DNA of 64,000 bases from Algihabitans albus (GCF_003572205.1 NZ_QXNY01000005.1:62001-126000); one strand, 5' to 3'; positions 35,239-44,728 are shown, numbered from the stretch's first letter. The notes: generated by a model not told the origin, from the letters alone. Made by a program: numbers and translations.

Positions 35239-36357
35239 ATGACGCCCCAGGAACAGCGTATCGAAACCAGCGACCGTGACGGCGATAAGTTGATGGTGCC
35301 GGCGAGACTGGTCGAGGCGCAGCTCCGCGCCGTCCTCTCCGCCTGGGGCATGCCGGCCGAGCAAACCGAGATCACGACCCGCATCATGCTGGCAACCGAT
35401 CTGCGCGGTGTCGACTCCCATGGGATCGGGCTGCTGCCGCTCTACGACGAGCTTCGTCAGGCCGGCAAACTGACGATGGCGCCGCAAGTCGAGGTCTTGC
35501 GGGAGACCCCGGTTACCGCATTGCTCGATGCCGGCGGCGGTCTCGGTCACTATCCGGGCGACCGGGCAATGCGTTTGGCAATCGAGAAATGCAGGTCGAG
35601 TGGGCTCGCCGCCGTTGCCGTGCGTAACTCCAACCACTTCGGTGCTGCCGGCATTTACGCCCTGTTGGCCGCGGAAGCGGGGTTTATCGGCCTCGCCACC
35701 AGCAACGTCTGGAACGCCGCGGTAGTGCCGACCCGCGGACGCGAACCGATGTTCGGCACCAATCCGCTCGCCTTCGCCGCTCCGGCCGGGCGCAATCCAC
35801 CGTTCTGTCTCGACATCGCGACCAGCACGGTCGCGATCGGCAAATTGCGTCTGGCCTGGCTCGAGGGCCGCGATCTGCCGGAAGGCTGGGCCGTTGACGA
35901 ACAGGGGCATCCGACCCGGGATGCGGCCGCGGCCCTGGCTCTGCGCCTGCTGACGCCCTTGGGCAGCAGGTCCGAGCTCAGCAGCCACAAGGGCTATGGC
36001 CTGGCGGCCATGGTCGAGGTGCTTTCGGCCATGCTGTCGGGCGCAAGCTTCGCAGTGTTGCGCGACCCCGACGCAGACCGTCTGAATGTCGGACATTTCT
36101 TTCTCGCCCTCGATCCTGCGGCGTTCCGGGATCGCGCCGAGTTCGAGGCTGAAATGGACGAGATGATCGACCGGCTGCGTGCCAGTCGGCCTGTCGACCC
36201 TGCCTTGCCGGTTTTAGTACCGGGCGATCCGGAAATCACGGAGGAGCGGGAACGCCAGGTTATGGGCGTCCCTGTCTCGCGAAAGCTGGCCGTCATGCTG
36301 CGCGACGTCGCGCAGCGCTGCGGCGCCCGCTACCTTTTGGAGACTCCCGCCGGCTGA
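35239..36357 (+). CDS. LDH2/MDH2 family (malate/L-lactate/ureidoglycolate-type) dehydrogenase
   Basis: 372 residues from ATG 35239, four bases after the aldolase stop. LRGVDSHGIGLLPLYDELRQAG with the catalytic His, AVRNSNHFGAAGIYALLAAEAG and SSHKGYGLAAMVEVLSAMLSG are diagnostic of this NAD(P)H-dependent family, unrelated to Rossmann dehydrogenases. It may oxidise the imported hydroxy acid or reduce the aldolase product. A second possible start lies at codon 19. Confidence 0.9.
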   Translation: MTPQEQRIETSDRDGDKLMVPARLVEAQLRAVLSAWGMPAEQTEITTRIMLATDLRGVDSHGIGLLPLYDELRQAGKLTMAPQVEVLRETPVTALLDAGGGLGHYPGDRAMRLAIEKCRSSGLAAVAVRNSNHFGAAGIYALLAAEAGFIGLATSNVWNAAVVPTRGREPMFGTNPLAFAAPAGRNPPFCLDIATSTVAIGKLRLAWLEGRDLPEGWAVDEQGHPTRDAAAALALRLLTPLGSRSELSSHKGYGLAAMVEVLSAMLSGASFAVLRDPDADRLNVGHFFLALDPAAFRDRAEFEAEMDEMIDRLRASRPVDPALPVLVPGDPEITEERERQVMGVPVSRKLAVMLRDVAQRCGARYLLETPAG

Positions 36358-36495
36358 CAAGTCGGGAGAGAGTCGCAGGATCAGACGAAGGAGGTGACAG
36401 ACGAACCTGAACCGCGGACGCGGCCCCGCTGCGGGCCAACACTTCTGCCGGGACGGCTAAAAATGCCGGCCGGCGACCTGATAAGGGAGGATAAA

Positions 36496-37449
36496 ATGAG
36501 AAAATCCGTTATTGAAGGTGTGATCGGCATCGCCGTGATCGCTGGTATCGCGCTGACCGCGCAAAGCGCCGCCGCGGAACGGCTTCGCTTGATGACGGGG
36601 CCGCAAGGTGGGTCCTGGTATCCTTTGGGCGGCGCAATCCAGAACATCGTCGAGTCCAACATGGACGGCACCAGTATCCAGGTGCTTCCGGGCGCTGGTA
36701 TCGCCAACGTCAAGGCGGTGCAGGTCGGCCGTGCCGAGATGGGATTCGCCAACTCGGTCTCGACCGTTGACGGCGTCAAGGGAAATCCACCCTTCGACTC
36801 GCCTCAAGACAATGTCTGCAACGTCTCAACGCTCTATCCGCAGTATTTTCAGGTGGTGGCTTTGGCCAACTCCGACCTGCAAAGCCCGGCCGACTTCAAA
36901 GGCAAGGCGGCTGCCGTGCAGCCGAAGGGCAACACCGGCGAGGCGATCACGGCCCACATGCTGCAGGCCTATGGTCTGAGCTACGAGGACATGTCGCGAG
37001 TCAACCACGGGTCCTATACGGACTCGGTGGCGATGATGAAGGACGGTAACGCCGACTTCTTCACCCTCGGCACCACGGTACCGGCGGGCTCGATTATGGA
37101 TCTGGCAAGCGCCCGTGACATTAAGCTGGTTCCGATCGACGACGAAGGGCTGGCTCGTATGCAGGAGATAAATCCCGGTTACCAGAGAATCATGGTGAAG
37201 TCGGGGAGTTATCCGGGCCAGGACGCGGACGTGCCGACGATCGGCTACGCCACCCATCTCGTCGCGCAGTGTTCGCTGGATGAAGAAATCGTCTATGACG
37301 TTGTCCGGAACCTCTACGCCAACGTCAGCGACCTGGCGTCGATCGCTCGCGCGATGCAGGGCATCACGCCCGAGGTCATGGGGGCGGACATCGGAGTGCC
37401 GATGCACGCCGGGGCGGTCCGGTTCTTCGAGGAGAAAGGCGCGATGTAG
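36496..37449 (+). CDS. TAXI family TRAP transporter solute-binding subunit
   Basis: 317 residues from ATG 36496 with GGGAGG upstream; the frame is open to a GTG at 36394, but starting at 36496 gives a proper signal peptide ending AAAE. LRLMTGPQGGSWYPLGGAIQNIVE, GRAEMGFANSVSTVDGVKG and LYPQYFQVVALANSDLQSPADFKGKAAAVQPKGNTGE are TAXI hallmarks. The binding protein for the fused permease at 37532. Confidence 0.9.
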   Translation: MRKSVIEGVIGIAVIAGIALTAQSAAAERLRLMTGPQGGSWYPLGGAIQNIVESNMDGTSIQVLPGAGIANVKAVQVGRAEMGFANSVSTVDGVKGNPPFDSPQDNVCNVSTLYPQYFQVVALANSDLQSPADFKGKAAAVQPKGNTGEAITAHMLQAYGLSYEDMSRVNHGSYTDSVAMMKDGNADFFTLGTTVPAGSIMDLASARDIKLVPIDDEGLARMQEINPGYQRIMVKSGSYPGQDADVPTIGYATHLVAQCSLDEEIVYDVVRNLYANVSDLASIARAMQGITPEVMGADIGVPMHAGAVRFFEEKGAM

Positions 37450-37457
37450 TTTGACGT

Positions 37458-37498
37458 CCGGGGAGGGGACGGGATGACGAGACCCGACCTCTCCCCGG
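37458..37498 (+). promoter_or_regulatory. Intercistronic stem-loop between TAXI binding protein and permease
   Basis: Arms CCGGGGAG (37458-37465) and CTCCCCGG (37491-37498) are perfect, with a smaller CGGG/CCCG stem nested inside. The T-run after it is weak (CTTTTCC, a few bases on). Such hairpins after binding-protein genes usually stabilise that mRNA or reduce transcription of the permease. Confidence 0.5.
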
Positions 37499-37531
37499 CG
37501 CGCGCCTTTTCCGTCAAGGGGATGAGCCGGT

Positions 37532-39436
37532 ATGTTTGCGGGTAAGTCATGGGCTGCCCGGGCGATCGTTATCGTCGGGTTGGCAATGTCCGGATTCCAT
37601 CTTTACGTGGCCTTCTTCGGGCCGCCCGACGCCTATGTGCTGCGCAGCACCCACCTCGGTTTCGCGCTGACGCTGGCGTTCTTGATGCTGCCGTGGCGTG
37701 CGAAAGCCGAGGCCGAGCGGCCGGGCTGGTACGACCTTTCGATGCTGCTGGGCGCGCTGGCGGCGGCGGCTTATCCCATCGTCTTCAACGACTACATCGT
37801 GAACCGCATGGCCTACGTCGACCCGCTGCAAACGGCGGACTTCGTGCTTGGCGTGACGATGATCGTCTTGCTGCTGGAGGCGACACGCCGCGCCGTCGGC
37901 CTGGCGTTGCCGATAACTGCCGCCGCGTTTCTGGGCTATGCCTTCTTCATCGCCGATTTCGACCTCGAGATGCTGCTTGACCAGCTCTACATGACGACGG
38001 AAGGGGTGTTCGGCATCCCGACCAGCGTCTCGGCAACCTACGTGATGCTGTTCATTCTGTTCGGCACCTTGATCGAGCGTACCGGAACCGGACGACTCTT
38101 CATGGACTTCGCCATGAGCCTGACGGGACATACCGCCGGCGGGCCGGCCAAGGTCGCTTGTATCACCAGCGGTCTGTTCGGTTCGGTCTCGGGCAGCGCG
38201 GTGGCCAACGTGATGACCACCGGCACCTTCACCATTCCGATGATGAAGCGGATCGGTTACCGCCCTGGCTTTGCGGGGGCCGTCGAGGCGGTGGCCTCGA
38301 CCGGCGGCCAGATCATGCCGCCGATCATGGGAGCGGCCGCCTTCGTCATGGCCGAGTTTCTGGGCGTCAGCTACCTCTCGGTCGCCGCCTTCGCGCTATT
38401 GCCGGCACTGCTTTACTACGTGGCCCTGTTCGCCGCCGTGCATTTCGAGGCCAAGCGCACCGGCATGCAGGGATTGCCGCGCAGCGAGCTGCCGATCATG
38501 ACCGACGTGCTGATGGAACGCGGTCACCTCTTCCTGCCGCTCGTGATCATCATTACCGTGCTGCTGCTCGGCTACAGCGCGCCCTTCGCCGCGCTTTGCG
38601 GGATCGTCTCGGTGATTCCGACGGCGCTGTTGCGGCGTTCGACGCGGCAGTACGTGCGCCTCGGAACCATTCTGGAGGCTCTGGTCGCCGGTGCGCGCAA
38701 CACCGTGTCCGTGGCGCTGGCCTGTGCTTGCGCGGGTATCGTCATCGGTGTCATCACCCTGACGGGCCTCGGTATCGACTTCACGGGCTTGGTGCTCGAC
38801 GCCTCGCGAAACAGCCTCGTCCTCGCTCTCGTGCTGACCATGATCGCCGGCATCATTCTCGGCATGGGCATGCCGACGACACCGGCTTACATCGTCCAGG
38901 TCGCCCTCCTGGTGCCGGCGATCGTCAACCTCGGCATCGCCGTCGAAGCGGCGCATATGTTCGTCTTCTACTACGCTATTCTATCGGCCATCACACCGCC
39001 GGTCGCCATGGCGGTCTATGCCGCCAACGGCATCTCGCGCGCCAGCCTCTGGGACTCGGGCCTTACGGCACTCAAGCTCGGCGCTACCGGCTACATCGTG
39101 CCTTTCATGTTCGTTTTTGGCCCCTCGTTGCTGCTGATCGGCCACTGGTCCGACGTGATGCTGTCCATGCTGACCGCGATCACCGGCGTGATCTGTCTCG
39201 CCGGCGGTTTGACCGGTTATCTGCTGGGCCCAGCCGCGATCTGGCAGCGCCTGCTCTTGGTCACGGCAGCCCTGGTGCTGATCAAGCCGGGTTTGGGTAC
39301 GGACCTGATCGGCGCTGCCTGTCTCGGCCTGGTGATTGCCAGCCAGCTATGGCTGCGCCGGCGCAACGAGCCCGCGACGGTGCCTCTCGCGACCGGCGAC
39401 GCCAACCCGGGGACGCGGAGCGGCCCGGATGCCTAG
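37532..39436 (+). CDS. TRAP transporter permease, fused 4TM/12TM (DctQ-DctM)
   Basis: 634 residues. A four-helix DctQ-like start (to about residue 150) is fused to a DctM domain with GGPAKVACITSGLFGSVSGSAVANVMTTGTFTIPMMKRIGY, STGGQIMPPIMGAAAFVMAEFLGVSY and GMGMPTTPAYIVQVALLVPAI. Closely resembles the fused permease at 13345-15345. Pairs with the TAXI protein just upstream and ends 24 bases before the convergent gntR. Confidence 0.92.
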   Translation: MFAGKSWAARAIVIVGLAMSGFHLYVAFFGPPDAYVLRSTHLGFALTLAFLMLPWRAKAEAERPGWYDLSMLLGALAAAAYPIVFNDYIVNRMAYVDPLQTADFVLGVTMIVLLLEATRRAVGLALPITAAAFLGYAFFIADFDLEMLLDQLYMTTEGVFGIPTSVSATYVMLFILFGTLIERTGTGRLFMDFAMSLTGHTAGGPAKVACITSGLFGSVSGSAVANVMTTGTFTIPMMKRIGYRPGFAGAVEAVASTGGQIMPPIMGAAAFVMAEFLGVSYLSVAAFALLPALLYYVALFAAVHFEAKRTGMQGLPRSELPIMTDVLMERGHLFLPLVIIITVLLLGYSAPFAALCGIVSVIPTALLRRSTRQYVRLGTILEALVAGARNTVSVALACACAGIVIGVITLTGLGIDFTGLVLDASRNSLVLALVLTMIAGIILGMGMPTTPAYIVQVALLVPAIVNLGIAVEAAHMFVFYYAILSAITPPVAMAVYAANGISRASLWDSGLTALKLGATGYIVPFMFVFGPSLLLIGHWSDVMLSMLTAITGVICLAGGLTGYLLGPAAIWQRLLLVTAALVLIKPGLGTDLIGAACLGLVIASQLWLRRRNEPATVPLATGDANPGTRSGPDA

Positions 39437-39460
39437 GATGATCCTGCGCTAGGGCCGAGC

Positions 39461-40279
39461 TCAGGGTTCCGCCTGCTCGTTGAGAATGCGGGTCCGAGAG
39501 TTGTCCAGATGCCGGCGCATGGCGAGACGCGCGGCCTCCGCATCGCCCTGTTCGATCGCCTCGAAGACGGCGACATGCTCGCGCTGGACGCGGGCCAAAC
39601 GCTCGCTGTCCTTCAAGAGCGATAGTTTGCGAGCCAGCATGATGGCGTTCTCGATATGCCGGCCAAAGCTGTGCGTCAGAGTTTCGAACCAGATGTTGCC
39701 GCAGGCTTCGGCGATTGCGGCGTGGAAACGCACGTCCGCTTCCATGCCGACGGCTCCGCTGTCAATGGCCTGTTCGAGGTCCTTGAGAGCTTGGCGGACC
39801 GTTTCAAGCTGCTTGGGCGTGCGCCGCTGAGCGGCGAGCCCGGCGCACTCGCTCTCCAACGCGATGCGCACCTCGTAGCAGCGCAGCAGGTCGGCGACGC
39901 TGCCGATCGGTGCCAGGCGCATGAAGTCGCGCGGCGGCCGGCGGCTGACGTAGCTGCCGGATCCTTGGCGCGAGATCACTAGACCGTCGGCGCGCAGGCG
40001 GCTCAGCGCCTCGCGCACGACCGGACGCGAGACGCCGAACATACGCGACAGCTCGGCCTCCGAGGGCAGACGGTCGTCTTCTTTCAGTTGGTCGGAGACG
40101 ATCCGCTCGAGGATCTGCTCGTAGAGCTGGTCGGCCAGCTTGGACTGCCGCACCGGGGCACTGACCTCCAATACCGGTGCGTCGGAACGGCGGGTTATCG
40201 GCACGGTCTGTCTTTCACCCTGTTCATACCCCAAGAGTGCGCAAGCTGGCGATGACCTGTCAATTTTGCGGTCTGACAT
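39461..40279 (-). CDS. GntR family transcriptional regulator, FCD (FadR) subfamily
   Basis: 272 residues if started at ATG 40279. Winged helix: KLADQLYEQILERIVSDQLKEDDRLPSEAELSRMFGVSRPVVREALSRLRADGLVISRQGSGSYV; FCD domain: LLRCYEVRIALESECAGLAAQR, ADVRFHAAIAEACGN, REHVAVFEAIEQGDAEAARLAMRRHL. The first 40 residues are not part of any domain, and the ATG lies inside an inverted repeat (40270-40295), so a GTG at 40204 or another later start is possible. A related sequence precedes the dehydratase operon at 32256, which this protein probably controls. Confidence 0.85.
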   Translation of the reverse strand: MSDRKIDRSSPACALLGYEQGERQTVPITRRSDAPVLEVSAPVRQSKLADQLYEQILERIVSDQLKEDDRLPSEAELSRMFGVSRPVVREALSRLRADGLVISRQGSGSYVSRRPPRDFMRLAPIGSVADLLRCYEVRIALESECAGLAAQRRTPKQLETVRQALKDLEQAIDSGAVGMEADVRFHAAIAEACGNIWFETLTHSFGRHIENAIMLARKLSLLKDSERLARVQREHVAVFEAIEQGDAEAARLAMRRHLDNSRTRILNEQAEP

Positions 40280-40295
40280 CTTTACAAGTCAGACC
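40270..40295. promoter_or_regulatory. Candidate FCD-GntR operator at the start of its own gene
   Basis: Perfect 8-bp arms GGTCTGAC (40270-40277) and GTCAGACC (40288-40295) flank ATCTTTACAA. The possible start codon at 40277-40279 is inside. Strong resemblance to 32256-32277 suggests the same regulator binds both. Confidence 0.6.
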
Positions 40296-40427
40296 TAGGT
40301 GATGCTGCCCCCGGCACCACGCCGAAACCTTGTCTTGCTCACGGATGAAGAAAAGGGGGGCAGGTCGGAGACAACGCAGGGGCCGATTCTGGAACGAGCG
40401 ATGTCCTGATGTGCCCAAAAGGCGAAT

Positions 40428-41204
40428 TCAATCGTCTGCAACCAGTTTGGAGAGCTCCTTGGCGGCTCGCCTGAGGCGCTCCAGATGCGTCGTCGCGCGC
40501 TCCAGGGTCATGCGCTGCGTCGGAGCGTGAAAGGAGAGCGACGACAGGAAACGTCCGTTGGGGTCAAGGATCGGGACGGCAATCGCGATCATGCCAACCA
40601 TGAATTCCTCGTCGTCCTGAGCGAAACCGCGGGAGCGGGTACGCTTGATCTCTTCCAGAAGTTTCTCCGGTTCCGTTAGCGTGCGTTCGGTGTGTGGGGT
40701 CAGCGCGGCTGCGCGCGCATAGCGCTTGAGATGCGAGTCGGCGAGACTGCTCAGGTAGATCTTGCCGCTCGCCGTGCAGTAGAAAGGGACCTGCGTGCCG
40801 ATCGGCAGTTGAATCCGCAGCGGCCATTTGGTCTCGATACGGTCGAGGTAAAGCATTGCGTCGCGGTCGGGAAGCGCGATGTTGCAGGTCTCGCCGATGT
40901 CCTCCGCAAGAGCGCTCAGCACGGCCAGGCGCGCCGTGCGTACTCTCAGCGACGAGAGGACGCCCAGCGAGAGCGTGCGCATCCGGCGTCCCGGCGTGTA
41001 GGCCCGACCGTCGATCTCGCGTTGCAGGAACCCGGCCTGCTCAAGCGTCGAGAACAAGCGATGAATCGTCGGCTTGGGCAGGCCGAGTTTCTGATTGATC
41101 TCCGTCGGCGTTGCAGGAACCCCGAGCCGTGCCACCTCCTCGAGAACCAGAAGGAGACGCAGATTGGTTGGAATCGTATCGCTCTGTTCGTCCCTGCCGC
41201 CCAT
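40428..41204 (-). CDS. iseR: IclR family regulator, probable IseR of isethionate metabolism
   Basis: 258 residues from ATG 41204; the open frame extends further but into the permease gene. NLRLLLVLEEVARLGVPATPTEINQKLGLPKPTIHRLFSTLEQAGFLQRE is the winged helix; TASGKIYLSSLADSHLKRYARA and GFAQDDEEFMVGMIAIAVPILDPNGRFLSSLSFHAP the effector domain. It is 32 bases after iseM and probably in the same transcript. In described isethionate clusters an IclR-type IseR is found with IseJ and a transporter, as here. The symbol rests on context. Confidence 0.75.
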   Translation of the reverse strand: MGGRDEQSDTIPTNLRLLLVLEEVARLGVPATPTEINQKLGLPKPTIHRLFSTLEQAGFLQREIDGRAYTPGRRMRTLSLGVLSSLRVRTARLAVLSALAEDIGETCNIALPDRDAMLYLDRIETKWPLRIQLPIGTQVPFYCTASGKIYLSSLADSHLKRYARAAALTPHTERTLTEPEKLLEEIKRTRSRGFAQDDEEFMVGMIAIAVPILDPNGRFLSSLSFHAPTQRMTLERATTHLERLRRAAKELSKLVADD

Positions 41205-41236
41205 CCCCCAACCGTCACTCCTGTCGCAGTGCCGCG

Positions 41237-42595
41237 CTATCGCGACGGCAGCAGCGCCGTCGATAGATCCGGGACGAGTGCGACGACCAGCCAAACCGTC
41301 AGCAGTGCGGCTATGTAGGCGACCGTATAACGAATTAGCCGGAAGTAGGGAACACCCGTCACGCTGCTTGCGACATAGAGGTTGAGGCCGTAAGGCGGCG
41401 TGATGAAGCCGATTGAAGCGCCGACCAGAAAGATCACGGCGAACTGCACGGGCTCTACGCCGATCGAATGAGCGATGGGGGCCAGAATCGGCGCGAGGAT
41501 GATCGTTACCGGCAGGCTTTCGAGCACCATGCCCGAGATGAAGATGATGACCATGGCCGTGAAGAGGACCGCGTAGTAGCCACCCATGCCCGTGACGAAA
41601 TCGCCGATTACCTCCTGCGCGCCGAGAAGGGAGAGGATCTGCTGCATGACCACGGATACGGCGATCAGGGGCGCGAGGATGCCGGTGATCTGGGCCGAGC
41701 GCATCGTGATCGACGGAAGCTCGGTGACGCGAAAGCCCTGGACGACCAGCATTTCGGCATAGCCTCGATCGGTGACCGGGCGTTCCTCTCCCTTGGTGCC
41801 GATCAGGCGATGCAGTGGGAGGCTGAGAAGGCCGACGATAACGCAGAAGCCGACGGTCACGCCGGCTGCTTCCGTCGGCGAGAACTTACCTGTGTAAATG
41901 CCCCAAAGCACCAGGCCGATCGCGAAGAACCCAAGCCAGGCACCGAGCCCGGTCTTGGCGATTCGGGCGAACTGAAGCGGTATCAAATACCCCCAGCCGT
42001 TCCGTTTGCAGACCACCCAGCAGACGAACTGCATTGCGATCACCATGAGCGCGCCTGGCAGGATGCCGGCGACGAAGAGGTCGGAGATCGGCAGATTCAG
42101 CAGGAAGCCGTAGACGATGAAGATGATCGAGGGCGGGATGATGATACCCACGGTCCCGCCCGCGGCCGCGGTGGCGGCGGAAAAGCGCGGATCGTAGCCA
42201 CCCTTGACCATCTCCGGATGAAGCATCGAGCCGATCGTCGCCGTCGTCGCCGAGTTCGATCCCGAGATCGCCGCGAACAGCCCGCAGGCGCCGAGGCTCG
42301 CCATGCCGAGCCCGCCGCGGATCCAGCCTAGGCAGGCGTAGGCGAAGTCCGACAGGCGTCGGGCAATGCCGGAGCGGTTGATCAGATCGCCGGTGAGGAT
42401 GAAGAGCGGCATGGCGAGCAGGGCGAAACCGTCGGTGAAGACATCGCCCAGCGCCGCGCCGATGTTGTCGAGCGTCATCCCCAGCACCAGGCTGGCGCCG
42501 ATGACCCAGTAGCCGATGACGAGGAAGACCGGTACCCCGAGCAGGAAGAGCAGGGTGGCGCCGATCGAGATGAGCGTGATCCAGTTTCCGTCCAT
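41237..42595 (-). CDS. iseM: TRAP transporter large permease, probable IseM
   Basis: 452 residues from ATG 42595. FALLAMPLFILTGDLINRSGIARRLSDFAYA, LGACGLFAAISGSNSATTATIGSMLHPEM, GGTVGIIIPPSIIFIVYGFLL and GFITPPYGLNLYVASSVTGVP mark a DctM protein. It belongs to the longer DctM subgroup, with an insertion around residues 240-290. Forms the isethionate importer with the neighbouring small permease and binding protein, by analogy with predicted IseKLM systems. Confidence 0.8.
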   Translation of the reverse strand: MDGNWITLISIGATLLFLLGVPVFLVIGYWVIGASLVLGMTLDNIGAALGDVFTDGFALLAMPLFILTGDLINRSGIARRLSDFAYACLGWIRGGLGMASLGACGLFAAISGSNSATTATIGSMLHPEMVKGGYDPRFSAATAAAGGTVGIIIPPSIIFIVYGFLLNLPISDLFVAGILPGALMVIAMQFVCWVVCKRNGWGYLIPLQFARIAKTGLGAWLGFFAIGLVLWGIYTGKFSPTEAAGVTVGFCVIVGLLSLPLHRLIGTKGEERPVTDRGYAEMLVVQGFRVTELPSITMRSAQITGILAPLIAVSVVMQQILSLLGAQEVIGDFVTGMGGYYAVLFTAMVIIFISGMVLESLPVTIILAPILAPIAHSIGVEPVQFAVIFLVGASIGFITPPYGLNLYVASSVTGVPYFRLIRYTVAYIAALLTVWLVVALVPDLSTALLPSR

Positions 42596-42603
42596 GATAG
42601 CTC

Positions 42604-43272
42604 TCAGTCCGCGCCGATCGCCTGGGGGCTGATCAGATTTCTGCCGCGCCTCAGATTGGTGATGTCTTCGGCCGCGTTCTCGAAGGTCCGCGCGGCCATC
42701 GCGATGAAGCTCAAGGGCACGCTCGTCAGCAGCCACCACTGCATGATGTTGTCCGTGCCGAGCAGGATCTGGAAGTTCGAGGCGGAGTTGGCCACGACGC
42801 GCAGCGAGGTGACCACGACGATCCAGCAGAAGACGAGCCAGAGAAGGTGATCGAGGCAGAGGCACGCGAACTGCCCGAGACGCGGCAGCGCCATGCGAAG
42901 CTCGGAAAAGGCCAGATGCGTGCGCAGCCGCACGTTATAGGCGCAGCCGAACCAGGTCAGGATGAGGAAGAGGAACGGCGGCAGCGTCGTCGACCAGGGG
43001 GCCTGCTCGTTGAGGACGAAGCGCCGGAAGACCTCTACGAAGATGATGCCGGCCATCAGAAGGTAGCACGACACCATCAAAGTGCGTTCGAAGTAGCGGT
43101 CGACGAGGGGCGATAGATGGTAGATCAGGGCGAGCGCTCCGCCGCCGACCGCCGTCAGAACCGCGCCGAAAAGCCAGGCGCCTGCACCGCGCATGGCGTT
43201 GCTGATCGTCCAGGCGTCGTTCGAGCCGAGCGCTGAGACCAGCCGCGCGGCATCCTCGATTAAAGGCAGCAT
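42604..43272 (-). CDS. iseL: TRAP transporter small permease, probable IseL
   Basis: 222 residues, four membrane helices. FRRFVLNEQAPWSTTLPPFLFLILTWFGCAYNVRLRTHLAFSELR is the DctQ core. The start has GGGAGGAA eight bases upstream. Eight bases separate it from iseM. A 200-bp gap with a small hairpin separates it from the binding-protein gene. Confidence 0.8.
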   Translation of the reverse strand: MLPLIEDAARLVSALGSNDAWTISNAMRGAGAWLFGAVLTAVGGGALALIYHLSPLVDRYFERTLMVSCYLLMAGIIFVEVFRRFVLNEQAPWSTTLPPFLFLILTWFGCAYNVRLRTHLAFSELRMALPRLGQFACLCLDHLLWLVFCWIVVVTSLRVVANSASNFQILLGTDNIMQWWLLTSVPLSFIAMAARTFENAAEDITNLRRGRNLISPQAIGAD

Positions 43273-43423
43273 GAAGAGTTCCTCCCGAACGGACCGGCGG
43301 ATTCTTCCACCGTTTATTGCGACGGCTGCGGGGACGGAACGATCCTATTGGACCGTCCCGGTCCCCGGTCTGTCGTGTTGCCTGGATTGGACCGTTGGGA
43401 CACAGCCGTCATCGTCCCGGTCC

Positions 43424-43436
43424 GCCCGGAGCGGGC
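43424..43436 (-). promoter_or_regulatory. Small hairpin between iseK and iseL
   Basis: GCCCG/CGGGC with a three-base loop lies about 40 bases after the iseK stop in the transcript direction, inside a 201-bp region with partly repeated GGACCG blocks. It may protect the binding-protein mRNA 3' end. No gene is seen in the gap. Confidence 0.3.
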
Positions 43437-43474
43437 TGCCGGTGCCCGACAGCCTTTTCCGTCTGTGGGCTGGA

Positions 43475-44710
43475 TCAGGCCGTGCGCCACCAGCGCCGGG
43501 GTTCGACATTCTCCGGCTTCATGTCGACCGGAATCTCCCGGGCGACCCGATGAATTTCCTGGTAGGTGTCGATGCCGCCCGACCATTCGTCCAGTCGCTC
43601 GCGCCACTGGGCCCACGGCTCCGGATTGTGTTCCGGTGCGCACATTTCCTCGGCCATCTTGATCTGGTCCTCGGCGAGGAAGGCCGGCCGCACGTTGTGA
43701 TCGACGAAAATCGTGTCGGGGAGCTGCGGGTCCGAGAAGCCGACGGTCTTGACCAGCGCCGCCTCGTTGGCGGCCTGCACATGGACCTGCGCGAGATAGG
43801 CAGATTCCATGATGGCATCCTGCAGGTGGGGTTCCATCGCGTCGAAGATCTTCGACGACATGGCGGTGTGCTCCGTGCCGCAGAAGAACCTCAAGTCGAC
43901 CGACTGTGCGACGACCGGCGACATGTTGGCGTAAGCCACCGCCGAAGCCCAGGTTTCCGCGCCGTCGATAAGGCCCTGCTTCAGGCCGTCGAGCGTTTCT
44001 TCCCAAGCGACCGGCACCGGATTGAGGTTGAGCTGTTGCATCGCGATGCGGCCGAGTTGCGTCCCGGTCACGCGATTCTTGGTGCCGAACAGATCCTCCA
44101 GCTTGGTGACCAGCGGCTTGTCGGCGAAGTTCTGGCCGAGCTGGATGCCGCGCAGCTCGCAGTGGGAAAAGAGGAACTTGATGCCGTGGCGCTTCTCCAG
44201 CGGGTCGCGCAGGATACGCTGGCTCTCGGGATGGTAGAGGAAATAGTACTGCGACGCCCGGCTGGGGAACATGTAGGCGTAATCCAGCACGTTGTAGTAG
44301 GGCGCCGCTCCGGCGGAATTCTGGGTCGAGGCGGCGAAGATCTCGGTGATTCCCAGCTGCGTCTTCTCCACGCAGTTGAGCTGACCGCAGATCTGATTGT
44401 CGCCGATGAATTCGACGCGGATCTCGCCTTCGGTCCGCTCCTCCAGGTCGCGCGCGAACTCCAGGCAACCGGCCCGCTCGATCAGAAGATTGCGGGCGTT
44501 GAAGCCGGACGCTCCGAATTTGAGCTGATGCTTGGGCTCCTTGGCGAAACGCTTCTCGTAGGTTGATTCCGCTGCCCGGGCGAGCGAAGCGAGCGTGACT
44601 GCGCCACCTAAGCTGCCGGCCGCCATCAGCGTCGAGGTGATGCCGAATTGTGCCGTCAACTTGAAGAGGTCACGACGGGAAAGGCCACGCAGATTTTTTG
44701 AAACGTTCAT
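43475..44710 (-). CDS. iseK: TRAP transporter DctP-type binding protein, probable IseK (Tat exported)
   Basis: 411 residues from ATG 44710, with GGGAGG upstream. The N-terminus NLRGLSRRDLFKLTAQFGITSTLMAAGSLGGAVTLASLARAAE is a twin-arginine signal, so it is exported folded. The body has DctP-family patterns (CVEKTQLGITEIFAAS, VAWEETLDGLKQGLIDGAETW). Longer than the other DctP proteins in the window (334). Divergent from iseJ, and the gap has a perfect inverted repeat. Confidence 0.8.
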   Translation of the reverse strand: MNVSKNLRGLSRRDLFKLTAQFGITSTLMAAGSLGGAVTLASLARAAESTYEKRFAKEPKHQLKFGASGFNARNLLIERAGCLEFARDLEERTEGEIRVEFIGDNQICGQLNCVEKTQLGITEIFAASTQNSAGAAPYYNVLDYAYMFPSRASQYYFLYHPESQRILRDPLEKRHGIKFLFSHCELRGIQLGQNFADKPLVTKLEDLFGTKNRVTGTQLGRIAMQQLNLNPVPVAWEETLDGLKQGLIDGAETWASAVAYANMSPVVAQSVDLRFFCGTEHTAMSSKIFDAMEPHLQDAIMESAYLAQVHVQAANEAALVKTVGFSDPQLPDTIFVDHNVRPAFLAEDQIKMAEEMCAPEHNPEPWAQWRERLDEWSGGIDTYQEIHRVAREIPVDMKPENVEPRRWWRTA

Positions 44711-44728
44711 TTTTTCCTCCCTGCAAAA

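Noticed and set aside
36387-36400. Nearly perfect Shine-Dalgarno AAGGAGGTGA
   Set aside because: It contains an in-frame GTG but no suitably spaced start. The TAXI gene starts convincingly at 36496 with its own site and signal peptide.
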